In this document: positions 38,701 to 52,600 of the stretch, one piece after another
How the letters are laid out: each line of letters starts with the position of its first letter
How positions within the stretch are numbered: the first letter of the stretch is position 1
NCBI GenBank assembly: GCA_051294375.1
Contig: CM119263.1
Span: 1,137,756 to 1,201,755 of the forward strand
Direction of reading: 5' to 3'
Length of the DNA: 64,000 bases
Source of the DNA: Paraspadella gotoi
Taxonomy: Eukaryota; Chaetognatha
Position numbers and translations under genes: made by a program
Notes under the pieces: generated by a model
The model's database searches: none
The model's input: only the letters and a program-made list of their open reading frames with translations
Told to the model about the DNA's origin: nothing

Positions 38701-41126
38701 TCTCTTACCTCTCTTATTTCCCCTTCTTTCCTTCACTTCTCTTTCTTATCGTTTCTTCTTCCTCCCTCTCTCCTCTACCTCCTTTCATCTCCCCCATTTT
38801 CTTCTCGCGACAAAAAGGTTTCATCAAAGTTTCGAAGATTCAGCTCCTCCGGCCACTCTCGGTCCAAGGCAGTGATGGGGTGCGAGGTGGGGGGCGTGGG
38901 AGAGATTAGGGGGAACACCTTTCTTTGCGAATCGGGAAAAAAAAAATTTGATCGAAAGCTTGGAATTAATTGAACAGTCATGCGCAACCAGAAAACTATT
39001 CTCGAATCGGCGATTTCTGAATGGTATCTAAACTTAACTTTGGAATGATGAGATATCTTCTGAGAAATGCGAATACGTTTTAAATGTATTCATTTTTAAG
39101 AGGAAATACTAAATTGGGCCAATGAATTCACTTGAAAAACCGCTAAACATTTTGTGTTGGAAATTTAGGGAAAAAAGTACAAAAGTTCTGAAATTTCGAA
39201 ATTAAATTTCCTTTTCCCTTTCAAGAATTTTTCGGATAAGATTTTGAAGCGAAGAAAAATATTAGAATATAAATTAAAAGTATAATAATATTAAGTCATG
39301 ATATAAAAAAACAGTGACAACAAAAAAGAAATCTAAGGAAAAATTGGTGTCGTTCAGTTTTGAAGCTGCACCGATTCACAAAGAAATAAAACAGGCGTTT
39401 TTGATGTTTCTTGTTCGCAGCCGCCCGATGCCCCCACCGCCCGCCTCCGCCGCCTTGCAACTCAACGCCGGCCTATTCCATTGACACTGCTCGCCACTCT
39501 CCCCTCCTGCTGCCGCCGACGCCGGACATCTGCGGGAGCGATGCTTTTGTGTTTTATGATCTCATCCCAAGAGCTTGAAGGCAGCACTCGAGAGACGACC
39601 AAATAACTAAACACCGACAGGGGAGCGTTCTTCAAGTGAAAGGCCTCGATTTTTTGAAATTACCACTTTAGAGATCAACCTTGTCTCTTTGTAACTCTCT
39701 TCTGCTCTGTCTCTCTGTTCTCTCTGTCTCTCTCTCTGTCTCTCTCGTCTCTCTCTCTCTCTCTTGCTCTGCCTCTTCTTCTAGTCTATCTCTGCTCTCT
39801 CTCTTCTCTCTCTGAATTGACATTTGTAGATTCAACCTTTTTGGTAACTCTCTCTCTACTGTCGTCTTCTCTCTCTCTTGTCTCTTCTTCCTCTTCTCTC
39901 TCTGAAAATTAACTTTTAGAGATTCTTTACCAACGCTTTTCGTTTTAACTCTCTCTCTCTCTCTCTCTCTACTTCATCTCTCTCCCGTCTACATTATCGT
40001 ACCCCTCCTCACTCCTCTCTCATTCTTCTCCTCTCTCTCTCTCTGTCTCTACCTCTCCACTCCCTTCCTCTTTTCATTCCTGAAAACAAACCAAATTCCT
40101 GACCCAAAAAAAATTTTCCACATCCGCGTTTTCGTTTCAGGCACACCAAAGAGAACCGTCATCCTCTCCTCTCCTCTCTTCTCTCTCTCTCTCGCTCCTT
40201 CCTACTGCTCTCGTTCTCCTCTTTCCTCCTCTCTCTTTCTCTCATCTCTTTTTTTTTCTCTTTCTCTTAATTATTAAAAATGAACCCTCTCCATTCAAGT
40301 TACTTTCCAACTCTTTTCAAATCTCAAGATACATAAAACCGGCCAAGTATAATGAAAACTTATTTAATCTAGCAACGCTTTATAAATCGTTAAAATTGAT
40401 TAGACTTCAAATTGCACTTGCATTTTATTCTAATTTGATTTATGTTTTTGCTGCATCAGTTTTCTGGATGAAGCAGGGAATGTAGAAGCGGAAGGGAAGA
40501 AGGACTAACAGGCCACACTATACAATCGTCCGACCTCCAACATTCTCTTGGTATGTATCCGCCGCGGACTGATAAAGAAGCCACGCCCACAATAACGGAC
40601 GTACTGACGCGACGACGACCACCCCCTATCATTCTGATAAATAAACTCGGTGCTTGCGAAGGGGGAAACAAAAGACTCGACTGGACACTCTGGCCTCTTC
40701 GACTGACGCGGCCACTGATTCTGCCCCCTGCCGCAGTTCTCAGAGATAAGAAAAAAACCAACATATTGATCTTCTTAAGTGTTTATTGCAGAACATACAA
40801 ACACTAGGCAGCTGGCGACGACGGCGTCTCCTAGATTCTAACTCGTCACGCCTAAACGACTCGGTGGCAACCCAGTTGGTCTTGATTTGATAGCATTTAA
40901 ATTTATCATTGTCCCAATGAGAGAGAGACTTTTTTTGGAAAAGATCATGCCACGGTTTGAACTTATTTTATGCGATCGGGGAAATAAACAAGAACGGTAT
41001 TGGCCAATATAAGTAATCAAAGCGTGCCATTTTGAAGAACTTACTTTGATTTTAAGCTTGTGACTTTTTATAACTCACAACTGTCTAATGAAACATACGT
41101 GTTTGAGACAACGTTCTGTAGTGATA

Positions 41127-41170
<44 letters not shown>

Positions 41171-43693
41171 CTCTTCTCTCTCTCTTTCTCTCCTGTCTGG
41201 CTCCTACTCTCGCTGCATTCTCTTTCTTTCTCTCTTCTGCGTTGCCGGCCTAATTCATTTGCCCCCTGAAACTTCATTTCTCTTTTTTTTTCTGTCGTCT
41301 GCCCCCAAAAGAAGGGTCAGCCTAATGTGCCTCGCTTCGGCGGTGGTCCAAGGACTGTGATTACTCCGCGCCCAGCTCTCTGCCGACGCGCGTCATCGCA
41401 GGCGTACTCACGCCACTGTGTTCTACCTTCGCGGTGACGAATAAGCCCTCTGGATACCGTCGCGCTGGGGACATCATTGTCCTGTCTCTATGCGTGTACT
41501 GATGGTGGCGGGTGAATCGGTTAGGAGCATTAATCGTGAGAAAGAGCGACATGCGCGTGTGCCCATGTCCTATAAAAAAGTGGACATGGTACGACTGAAG
41601 CGGCTATCACCTCTCTCTTCCGCGATAACTGGAGCCAGTCAGCACGGGAATCCCTCTCTTCGTCTCTCTCTCTCTTCTCTCTCGTTCTACCTTTCCCCTT
41701 CATCTCTCTTATGTTCTCAGCGTCTGCCTTTCTCTTCTCTCTCTCTCTCTTGTGTCTCGCCTCTCGCTCTGCCGTTGCATCTGCTTCCTCTCATCTCTCT
41801 GCTTCGTCTCCTCCTCAGCTGCTCGTCTCTCTCTCCTCTCTCACTGCTTCCTCTCACTCTGATTTCCTTTCCTTCTCTCCTCTCGTGCTCATCTACTCTT
41901 ACTCTCCTCTCGTATCTCTTGGCTATCTCTCTCTCTCTCGCGCCAAGCTTCTCAATCAGTCGTTCTACTCCTATCTTTTCTCTGCATCATCCAACTCAGA
42001 GGCTCCTTCCTCTCCTCTCTCTCTCTTCTCTCTCTCTTTGCTCTCTCTACCTCTCCTCAGTTCTATCCAGTCCAACCCTCTTCTCTGTCATTAACATCTC
42101 TCCCGTTCTTCATTCCCTAGTGGTCCGATATATTTCCCGTCGTGTCTGCATCTTATATTCTGCCAGGTCACAACGGAGACTGGCGCGTCAGACAGCTGCG
42201 GGGCGGGCGGTACGTGAACCGAAGCCAGTGAATATCCGGACAAACACAAAGGCAGAAAGGCCAACAAGAAGAATCAAACCAAGGTAGACGCGAGTACTAA
42301 ATGTAATTATATCTACGGACGCCCCTCGCATGACAAACCGCACGTGACGATGTGTCCAACGGGCGAACCGACAGGCCTGATTATAACAGAAGGGCATAAG
42401 ACAGAAGCTCACTATGTAGAGATGTGAGAGCATTCAGACATAGCATAAAATGTTAGACAGGATAAGGAAGAAGACTGAATGTACATTCGATAATGTAGTC
42501 ACAGAACAGATCGGACTAATACGACACAATATGACAGCGTATAGACAGATAGAGCGCAAAGGAAAAAATTTAAAACTACGAAGATAAGACATGATAGTAG
42601 CTTGGACGTGGAAACAGGACATAATCAAGCGCACAAGTCGCGCAGTCTTGAGCAAAGCCTGCATATAGCACAGCCGGAGTACAGCCTATACTACCGCTCT
42701 GCGCCTGTCGCTCTTGCAAATGTCATGTGTGGAGCTTCACTGCCTCGTGTGACACAATAAATTGTGTGAAGGAGATAAAAAATAAGGTGGGAAACGTTAA
42801 GATGAAGAGAGAGATCAGATATGCAGAAAATAAGGTTTACTCGGTGATATCTCTTACTCATGAACTTTCTCTATCTCCCTCTCTTCATCTCTCTAATCTT
42901 CTTCGGCTCTGCTCTCTCTGCTCTCTCTCGTTCGTCTCTCTGTCGTCGTCCTCTCTCGTCGTCGTGCTGCCTCTGCAAGCGTACAGCTCTATCGTGCGCC
43001 GTAAAGTCGAATGACGCGCCGAGCTGGAAGCTGTCTCGCGAAAAGGATAAGTATTCACTAAGAAAGGCTAGCAATAAACTACACAACCTCCATAAAAGGA
43101 CAGTGACAAACTCAGTACTATCCTGGTGCTCTCTCCGTCCACACCGCCAATAAGATAGCGCCGCGCGACAGACTACCCATACGCGGATATCATATAGATA
43201 TAACAGAAACCCCAGTATGATTCAGAAATTACAGCAGACGCAAAGACGCGCAACGCGAGACTCGAGGCAATCACAAGAAGATAAATCAAAATGCTCAAGG
43301 CACCAGTGAACAAACGATTAAAAAGAGACCAAGTAAGTGTAAAGTGAAAAGATAAGATATAACATGCACAAAGAGTAAAATGTAAGTAACTGATCAAGAA
43401 AAAGAGAAAAGAAAGTCTGATAATATGTCGTTTTCAAGGGTTTTCAGGACTGTTGGATATTAATTTACGTTCGCTTTTTATTTCAAATTCGGTATAACTC
43501 ATACTTTGCAAAGAACGACGAGTTAATGTTTTATGCCAGATATTATAATCTTTGGTTAGCGAGACGAGTATATAAGGATATTTTAATGTTGCAATTATAA
43601 TCAATCAGTTATTACGTATTATAAAATACTTTTATTAATCCTTTCATTAGAGCTAAAACAGATTTCTACTAATTTTGTTTCCAGTTGCTCTTG
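35780..43693 (+). repeat. Large direct duplication, copy B (noisy)
   Basis: A 7.9 kb partner of 28136-34278. It aligns over its full length but carries frequent one-base insertions and small deletions, worst in 39600-43400, where even GC-rich unique stretches differ (compare 33181-33350 with 42180-42380). It also holds about two extra copies of a module ending in gattcaacctt (39660, 39820, 39905). Copy B bridges the N gaps of copy A and runs without a gap into 43694. No gene is supported. Confidence 0.8.
37786..38455. mobile_element. Palindromic MITE-like element in copy B
   Basis: Same element as 30018-30665, with ends cagtaaggc and gccttactg. It is present because the surrounding block is duplicated, so it is not an independent insertion. 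Confidence 0.5.
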
Positions 43694-45433
43694 AAGAATG
43701 TGTCTTTCAAATAATTTATCAGATAATTTATGATACTTTTTAGATAACTTTTAATTAATTTTCTGGTACGAACTGAATTCGTAGTAATACGTAGGAAGCC
43801 GTTTATAGAAAAAGAAGCCAGTGACTTTTTTCTTATATTTTTATATCGATAGATGTGGAATGAACGGGGAATATTGTTAAATCTCAAGTTTCGCTTTTAA
43901 TTCGGACCTCACATTGGTGGAGATTAATTCTTAGGGAAAGCTAATCGAAAATTTCCAACCCTTTTTTTCAAGCATGGTCTCGCCTTTTAAGATTTTTCGA
44001 CCGGTTCGTGACTTGCGCTCTTTAAACAAAACTTATAATTCCGCTAGTTAATTTTTTCGTAAACAGCAAGAGGGAATGCCAGCAGACTTTCGGTTTTTAT
44101 GATTTCTGTAAAGAAAATATCATAAATTACATTTAACATTGGGATATTAGTGGAAAGTATAATTCTTGTTGAGCCTGTGGAGTTAAGATAAGTTAAGAAA
44201 AGTTTCGCCTATTTTATTAGTTGAAAATGACAGTAAAGTGAAGAATTGAATGTTCTTCCGTCATTTCAGTAAAACATCGCCGTGTGCGCTAGGCATAAAT
44301 TAATGGTTACTTTTTCGCTGTGGAAAGAAAAGATAAATACTAGGCTGTTGATGGGGGAATAATATTTTAGTAGAAATTTTGTAAGCATGCTTGGTAAAAT
44401 CAGACAAGCAAATATTTAAGTGACCAAAAAATTCACATTTTCTTTATTCCAAAAACTTTAAAGTTTTTACTATAGTACAATTTAGCCTTTTTTTCTTAAG
44501 AATCATATAAAAAAGAATTAAATTTTCATTATTTAGGTTTTTAAATTCCATTATAATTTTGAGCTGTAGTTGACAGCTCACCCTGTAAAGTTTCAGCATA
44601 AGTAACTAAAATTGTATCTTGTATGTGGCCCTATTGATTTATTGGCTTCATTTTACGATACCATCCCTTTGATCTTATTCCGTTCAAAAGGATATAGGGA
44701 AAAATCAGTTTTTTTTCTCGAACTTCCTTTTTAGATTTTGTTTTTTAAATAGAAAATTTCGCATTCAAAACCTGGACTATTTCATTTAAACTCTGCATCT
44801 TTTATGTCAAATCGATTATAAAATGAAAAGAAAAATAGGGACAAAGCTCTTCCAGACACGAAACTATTCAAATCGCAAATCGAAGTCGCTCATCGTACCG
44901 GAACAGTATAGGCAAGTGCGCCGTTTTGCAATTTTAATTTTAAAGCTTCTCCTTTCATTCTTTCTATAGTCAAAAATTGAGGTTTGAAAATGTCTCCGGA
45001 TGATTTGCTTAGTAGTGCATTTTTCCCCCTTGGGGCTGTTGATATTAAATCCTTTAATCAAATGCCAAAAACTGAATAGGAACAAGACTCTTCAGATGCA
45101 ACACTCTCCCGGAAGCGGTGCGCCGGTTTTTTTTAAACAAAAGTGTTTGGTTTTTTTTTAAAAAAAAAAAAAAAACCAAATTTCTGGCAAACGGCGTTTG
45201 TGCACATTTCGTAGTCAGATTGAACGGAATTCTACTTGAAGAAAGTTTTAATTTTTTTTTGTAAGGCGAGTTCGTGCCTACCTAGATAAGTACGGGCAAC
45301 AATACGGAAAAATGGAAATGAGGAAGAGGACAAGATGAGAAACAAGAAAGTCAAAGAATACAAAGTCGTAATTTTCATAAAAAGTAAGTCGCAAAATTTG
45401 TGTAAAGCGACTCAACATGCAAATCTGATTGAC
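43694..45433. other. AT-rich DNA, no exon found
   Basis: I searched the minus strand for the next SGSM exon (region between the RUN and TBC domains) and found none. Homopolymer runs occur at 45130-45175. Confidence 0.45.
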
Positions 45434-45483
45434 AACAACAACAACAACCCCATCAACAACAACAACAACAACAACAACAACAA
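45434..45483. repeat. (CAA)n microsatellite
   Basis: An imperfect caa triplet array, just downstream of the last visible SGSM donor site, so intronic. Confidence 0.9.
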
Positions 45484-45511
45484 GCTCTCCAAAAAGGACA
45501 ACTCGTCTCAC

Positions 45512-46662
45512 CTCGGAACGTCGGCGACCGAATTGATCCTTTTCCCGATTCGAATCGGCGGGCGTCTCAATCCCGGCGACTGACTTCCGGCCATATTTCC
45601 GGCGCCGAGTTGAGGTGAGTGACAACCGGAAATCATGGAGGCCGCCACGCCCACCGCAGATCCGTTGCTATGGTAACCAAAGAGGTGAAAGAAGTAAATA
45701 ATCGTCACGCGGTAATGGATGAAGTGAAAAAACCTCACCTCAAACTAGAATCGGTCCGATTGTGAATTCTGTGCCTCATGACGAGTTCGTCGGCCGACGG
45801 GTCAGTCAACAATCGATCCAGAGTCTTCACCTTCGTGTAGTCCAGCTCGCACGGTCCCGTCAACAGTGTGGACAGAGTCTGACTGTCTAGAGTGTCCGCC
45901 ATCAGAGCTGAGAAGGAGAGTTTTTTTGGGGTTATTATCAAGTTATTATTTTAATGAGTTTTAATTGTATACGACAAAGATTTGATGCATAACTTGCTTG
46001 ATTAATTGCTTGGCGACTTTTCACGTTCTTACCGTGTGGTTCGTAGTAAGCTTTGGCTGTGGAGGCGACGAAGTTAATGATTCCAACGAGTTTTCTCTTG
46101 AGGATCGCGATTCTGATCCAAAGGCATCTCTCTCTCGCCGTTTGGCCGGAAGTGGTCAGGGAGGTCGATGATCCTGATTTTAAATCATTAAAAACAGTTC
46201 TTTAAAATATGTCCTTTTTAAAGAAAACGCGTAATACATAATACATAATTGTAATACGTAATACATTTATAGGAAAGGTAAATCATAAAATGTTAAATTT
46301 TTAGCAAATGGCTCGAAAAGATTTTGCGAACACCTTTTGTTTAGAATGTAGATCTTTGAAGGAAAACACCGCTTTCAGTTCCCTCTTTCGTCAATTTGAG
46401 GCATTACAACAAAAGACGAGAGAGTAACCCGAACTATTCTATAAAATATATAAAATAATATAGATGATATAATATATATTATATGAGATATATTACATTA
46501 TTATATACTGTTATGCCGTTTTATAAAATCATACATACATTATACAAAGCTAAAATGTTCTTTTTTAGAATCTTATACAAACCGGAAGCTGTTTTCCCGG
46601 CAGATTCGATTTCCTCCGCCTCGGATGTCATCTTTAATACTTCTGCAGCGCCGTCGTGAGTT
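45512..46662 (-). other. SGSM: SGSM exons 6-9: second half of RUN domain
   Basis: Exon 6 (46662-46583, 80 nt) encodes a linker with acidic EAEEIESA. Exon 7 (46173-46033, 141 nt) encodes [20 protein letters not shown], matching the conserved hydrophobic helix of the family. Exon 8 (45907-45739, 169 nt) carries the LLTGPC...DYTKVKT...DPSADELV block, the strongest family signature in the window. Exon 9 (45583-45512, 72 nt) aligns with the basic [10 protein letters not shown] stretch that follows the RUN domain. Introns here are short (109-410 bases). Confidence 0.85.
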
Positions 46663-49600
46663 CTTGGAAAAAGGAAAAGGAAAAGGAAAAGGAAAAGAAA
46701 AAGGAAAATGAGAGGTAAAGGAAAATAGAAAAGGAAAAAAGAATAATTGCATTTATTGAGAGCGTTACTAACTTATAACTTATATATTTTGAAACTAACG
46801 TTATAATTTTCGCGATTTTCTTTTTTTTTTTACTGAAATATCATAAAATATGATGATTGGAGGCCTTGAACCACCAAAGCCTTTAAAAATTGAGGGGCTG
46901 ATTTATTAAATGAATGGATAATTCTAGTAATATTGGTTGTACCAATTTCACACGAAGTAATTCTTAAAAAGAGTCCAAATTTGATCTCCGAAGTTTTAAT
47001 TGTTTAATGTAAAATTCTACGCTTAAAAAAATGCCTTAGACAGATCATTTATTAATTATTTTTTTTCGAAGGGTAACCCCCTGCTACCCTTCTCCGTTTT
47101 CTAAGCTTTTAAAGATGAGCGTTTTAACGGAATTGGTTCACACGATTCTTCGCGTGGTGATCCTTTTCCTCGTCGCCTGCTTCAAAAACCTTTTTCCTCT
47201 TGGTCCTTACAAATCAGTTCGCAACGAAGTCATTCTCATCACGGGTCAGTCTTGGATCCATCGGGGAAGGGTTGGGTAAGGCAGATTGGGTGAGTCGGGT
47301 GAAATTCTATAGAGTTTCGGATGACAAGTTGGTGAGTTAAATTTTAGAGAGACGAGCGAAAAGTAAAGACAATATATATTAAAAATTTATTTTATTATGT
47401 AAATATTTATCAATGCTACAAAAATTCTACTAATTGCTGTCGGCAAAAATCGATTAATGATACAAAAACTATGAAAGATTTCAATCACTTTTGCCGACTT
47501 TTCTTTTTTCGGCCGACTGCATCTTTCGATCCGCCCGACATTCGACGCAGGCACCGGCGGCGGCCTCGGCCGACAAATGGCCGAAAAGTTCGCGTTACGT
47601 CACGGGGCGAGGATCATTTGCGTCGGGCAGAACGTCGCAGCCAATCAGGAAACGGCGGACAAAATTAACTTCAACGGTGTGAGTCTCAGCCAATCAGGAA
47701 TGAGTGAAGATTCGATCTAATATATTTGGAGAGATAGTTTGTAGTTGGAGGAAGGGCTTGACCCAAATGATTCCGGTTCACCAACCAAAAGTTGCAGGCG
47801 CTACGGTAAGATCCGTAGTTGTAAAACTGCTGCGCAATAGTCCGAGAACTTCCCACCGCATTGACTTCCGCAATTGTATCATGGTGGACTAAGTTCCACC
47901 AACCGTTTATCAGCGCCCATTGGTGCAGGAGGCAATCATTCGCCTCCCAATCCAAAGGTCCCGGGTTCTAGCCCGGTGGTCGCCTTGCAGTTAAGAGGGA
48001 CGGGGCGCTTAACATGGTGTTATAGGCGGGTTAAATCCAAAGCTCAGAGACTGCTTAATTGCTTATATTGAACGGTTCTGTCCCTAACTCATAACAATTA
48101 TTACTGTCCCTTCAGTATTCTTTATAAATTAAAACGACTTATTTTAACCTCCCGATCCCCTTGCTGGCATCTTCCCCCAATAAAGGGAAGGGCTGTCGTC
48201 TACCCTTGCGATCTCGTCGACTCTGAGCAAGTGGCATCAATGGCTCAGGCAGTCAAGATCAACGAGGGAGACATCGACATTCTCATCAACAACGCGGGCG
48301 TCGTGACGGGAAAGGCATTCTTGGAATCAACCAATCAGATGAACAGGTGATTTGTACGGTTTGAATGGAATCAACCAATCAGATGAACAGGTAATTGATA
48401 CGGTGTGGCGGTATAGTTGCACAAGTCGCGCCCGGTCACGTCCACGCATCCATCAGCCAAGTCCATTGGCTCAGAGGGGGAACACACCATCCAGGGGTAG
48501 TGTTCCATCCACAGTCCTAAAGACTTCCTCTGCGTTGGCAAAGCGAGAGACGTCCTAGGTGTAACCGCGCCAGTGACTGGAGCGTCACTGAGGTGTCGGA
48601 TGCCCCCAAAGCCAACAGTGAGATGCCCATCCCAATGGGCATCACAGGCAACACGGCTGTTGCCATAACGGGTTTGATTGAATAAAAATGGTCCCGTCCG
48701 TTTATTTTATGTTTTTGATTTTGATTTATTTATTTAAAAGAAAAAAAGGACTGAGTTATTCGAAAGATGTACAAATAAGCTTAATCATTTTTTAGTAGTC
48801 GTCTTAATTTCACAATCTCATATTCTTCACTCAGACAAACGATTGCTAGTGAACACAGAGAGTCACTTTCTGGATGGTGAAGGCTTTCTGCGGCGATGAT
48901 CGCGAAGAATCACGGTCACATCGTCACCATTGCCTCTGGAGCCGGTGAGAGGAGTTGCGGATCCCGGCTTGAGGGACTCTCGAATCATTTTTACAATGTG
49001 TTTGAATATCAGTTAATCTAGTTGTCAGGAAGAAACTCTAGCTTAAATACGAAAAAATTCTGAGAAATACACTGATGGGGCCTATTAATTAGTTTATCGA
49101 CAAATATATTTAAAAGTCATGTCAGATGAAATATCCGTGACGAAGGTATCATCCGCTGGAAATGGAACAGTGGATGGATCTGAGAGACCAAATGGTTTGC
49201 CTCTCCTGGCTTTTCTCTATTTTCTTCTGATTGACAATCAGAGAGCTTGCCTCTCTTGGCGTTTCTATCCTTTTCTTTTGAGAGGAGAGGAGGCTTCCTC
49301 GAGGAAACCGACGGCAGGGAAAGAGGAGAGAGAACTTGATCACTCCTCAACTTACCTTCAAGAAATCAACATCGAATTCTGTTTATTGTATTTGTTTACT
49401 GTCTGTTTATAACTTTATACTGCCAGGCAAACCATTTGGTCCATTAAATCCACCCACTGGTATTATAAACTGTGATCCGGTCACGATCGCTTTTCATTCC
49501 CCCCAAACTATCCCAAGGCCTCGTCGGAATCAACAAATTGGCGGACTATTGCGCCTCTAAATACGGCGCCGTCGGTTTCGCCGAGTCTCTCATGGCCGAA

Positions 49601-52600
49601 CTGGACGTGTGCGGCGCCGACGGCGTCAAAACGACGCTCGTTTGTCCCTACTTCATCTCGACGGGAATGTTCGACGGCGTCGAAACGCGATTCCCTTTGA
49701 TCTTGCCGATTTTAACGCCGGATTACGTCACGGATAAGATCATCGACGCCGTCTTGCAAGATCAGGTGGGATAAGGGATTAGGAAAGTTTATTGCAAGAT
49801 CAGGTGGGCCAAAAAATGGGGAAAGTTTATTGAGGAAGAGGAAATTAAAAATGAGTACAAATTGGATAACGAAAATGGGAAATTAAAAGGTCAAAAACAT
49901 TAAACTAAGTGGGGGATAAAAAGACGACCAGACGAGTTATCGCAGTTTAAACCTAAAAACCGCATTTAAGTAAGTCGACAGGGATTTCAACATGAAACCA
50001 AAGTGGATATTTATTTCACAAAGAACAAGCGCAAGAAGGTGTCAGATTTGAGACAGAGTGAATCAAAGTAGAAACAGAAACTATTTATAAAGAGCAAAAA
50101 GAAATAAATTATGTTATATGAAGAAAGAATAATTTAAAAACTATAAATAATTATTGCTTTAACATTTTTCTTCTCTTTCGCCACTTTTTATTATTATTAA
50201 TTTATGGTTTTCCTTATCGGCCGTTTGCTCTCTTCGTCGTGTCTCTTCTCGTCTCTCTCTCTCTCTTCCTCCTCTCTCTCTTCTCTCATCTCTCTCTCTC
50301 TTCTCGTCTCTTTCCCCCCCCTCCGCCAACCGTCCAGGATGTTCTCTACATGCCGGCGCGTGTCTGTATCGTTGCTTGTCTTCGCCAAAGGATTTCTGCC
50401 GGCGAGGGCGTTGCAGGTCATCCTCAGATTTATCGGCGCCGGAGAAATGATGACGCACTTTGTCGGCAAAAACAAGTGACAAATGACAGCGGACTTGGTC
50501 GGAAAAGGGGAAGAGGAAGCGACGGAGAATAATGACAAAGGAGCGTCTCGCCGCGATTGGTGAAAAAGTCGAAGAATTTTGAGTAATAAAATTTGTGTTT
50601 TTCTTTCATGAAAATCGATTAACTTGAAAAATAAAGAAAAGCGATTTCTGATTTTTTTTTTTTTTTTATACAGAATGTATCCTATTAACGAATCTTATTA
50701 AGCCATTTTGTTTTTCGATAGAACGTCACGTTAAAAACGTGTCTTACGAATTAGTCGACATTATTTATAACATGGAACTAATAAAGGGTCGTTGTACATG
50801 GGACTACGGGAATAGGGTAATTAAAAAACCAAATACATACTTTCTTATTATTATAATTCTTTGTTCACCGGAGAAATTCCTTAAAAACTAAGTTCATAAT
50901 TATTTGCTCCGTAATGAATTGATTCCCGCGACAACGACTCATAATCTGATTGTTGAAGCTTGTTATTATCTCGTCGTTGGCGTCGGAAAAGCTTGCATTC
51001 CATTTGTCAGAACCAAGTCGGTGGAAAATCAAATCGTTCTCATCACGGGTAATTAATTTTTTGGTTGTTATACTAAACTTGAATAATGGAATGTCACGTT
51101 AGTAGATCGACAACTTTGATTAATTTCCGAGGCGCCGGAAGCGGCATGGGACGATGCTTGGCGGAAAAGTTTGCGTTGCGTCACAAAGCGAAAGTCGTCT
51201 GCGTGGACATCGTCGAAGACCAGAATCGAGAGACTGTGGATATCATCAAAGGCAAAAACGTGAGTTTATTGGAGGCGAAGTCAAAGAAACTGGAATTGTA
51301 AAGACCTTCCTCTTAACGCTCGCTAAATCTGAGCTGGTTTAGTTCTCGAGGTCGCCGAGAGAGGGCGAGTTGGAACCTGTCTCGTGCACGTGACCGCGTG
51401 AGCCGGTGGAGGGCTCGTTTTATTAGGCCGAGGGCGCGTTGGAGCTCGCCAGGGGGCGCTTGAGAACCCATCTATGTGAAAGAGATGCTCGGCATAAAGG
51501 CGCTAGACTTTTGGGCTGGCCTGAACCCATTTCGGCGTCGACGAACAGTCACAACCTCGTCGTGGCGCTGAAGGTCTCTTCATACATATTCAACTGTTCA
51601 TTTGTTCAGGGTTTCGCGGAAGCGTTCATGTGCGACGTCTCGGATCCGGATGAGGTCATGAAGTTGGCGTCGGCGGTGAAGGCCAACGTGGGCGAGGTCG
51701 ACATCCTCGTCAACAACGCCGGCGTCCTCTACGGGAAGGAGTTTCTCGAGTCCACCGTCGAAATGAACAGGTGGCGTTGGGAAAAACAATAGAGCAATGG
51801 GAGGAAGTGAGAAGGGGAAAGAGCAAATAGAAAAAAAAGAAATAGGGAGAAAAGAAGGCAAGGAAACGATAAAGATATTAGTCAAGGCGCAAGGAATTAA
51901 AAAATAATATTATTTATATTTTTTTTAATATTATGGCAACTGCCTGGTAGCCTGTGATGCCCATTGGGATGGGGCATCTCACTGTTGGCTTTTTTTTTTA
52001 GAAAGACGATGGCGGTGAACTTTGAAGCTCAAATGTGGATGGTGAAAGCTTTTCTTCCTTCGATGATGGAGAGAAATCACGGACACTTAGTCACCATGTC
52101 GTCCGTGTCAGGTTCGTCGACATTTAACATTGCTTGCCTTGGATCGCTTTTAGGCAATCATCGATTGCCAATCAAGCAATGACATCCAGTGAATAGTTTT
52201 AGCTGAAGCTTATCTGAGTTCTCAACAAATCTTTTTTATCGAAAGACGGACTGACCGACTGGTCTATCATCCTCTTCCTCACTCGCCTCATTCTCCTTCC
52301 CCCCCCCCCTCGTCTGCAGGCCTGGCGGGCATCCGCAAGTTGGTCGACTACTCCGCCTCCAAGTACGCCACCATCGGCTTCGCGGAGTCCCTCGCCGCCG
52401 AGATCGTGTGGGCGGGAAAAGACGGCGTCAAGTCCACGATCGTCTGCTCCTTCTTCGTCTCGACGGGGATGTTCGCCGGAGCCAAGACGGCCTTCCCTAA
52501 ACTCATGCCCATCCACACACCCGATAGAGCAACTGACAAGATCTTGGAGGCCGTCTTGTCCAATCAGGTTTATCATGTGTTGTTCGTTGGGGTGTATGGG

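Larger units (their letters stand above)
47115..50479 (+). pseudogene. SDR16C-type short-chain dehydrogenase, copy 1, frameshifted
   Basis: NAD(P)-dependent oxidoreductase of the retinol/17-beta-hydroxysteroid dehydrogenase-like SDR16C group. Exons: 47115-47244, 47551-47678, 48186-48346, 48835-48944, 49518-49765, 50338-50479. Exon 1 gives a hydrophobic N-terminal membrane segment ([11 protein letters not shown]) and leads into [12 protein letters not shown], the cofactor motif. INNAG is in exon 3 and the YCASK active-site motif in exon 5. Exon 4 keeps the usual 110 nt but has two +1 and one -2 indels against its paralogues (near 48848, 48865, 48880), creating a TGA in the spliced frame. Exon 6 has one extra base near 50353; beyond it the family C-terminus [13 protein letters not shown] is intact. 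It is either a recent pseudogene or carries consensus errors; conservation elsewhere makes errors plausible. Confidence 0.75.

Noticed and set aside
47911-47990. Functional tRNA gene
   Set aside because: T-arm-like and anticodon-arm-like hairpins exist, but the acceptor stem and D arm do not fit and the candidate anticodon loop has the wrong size.
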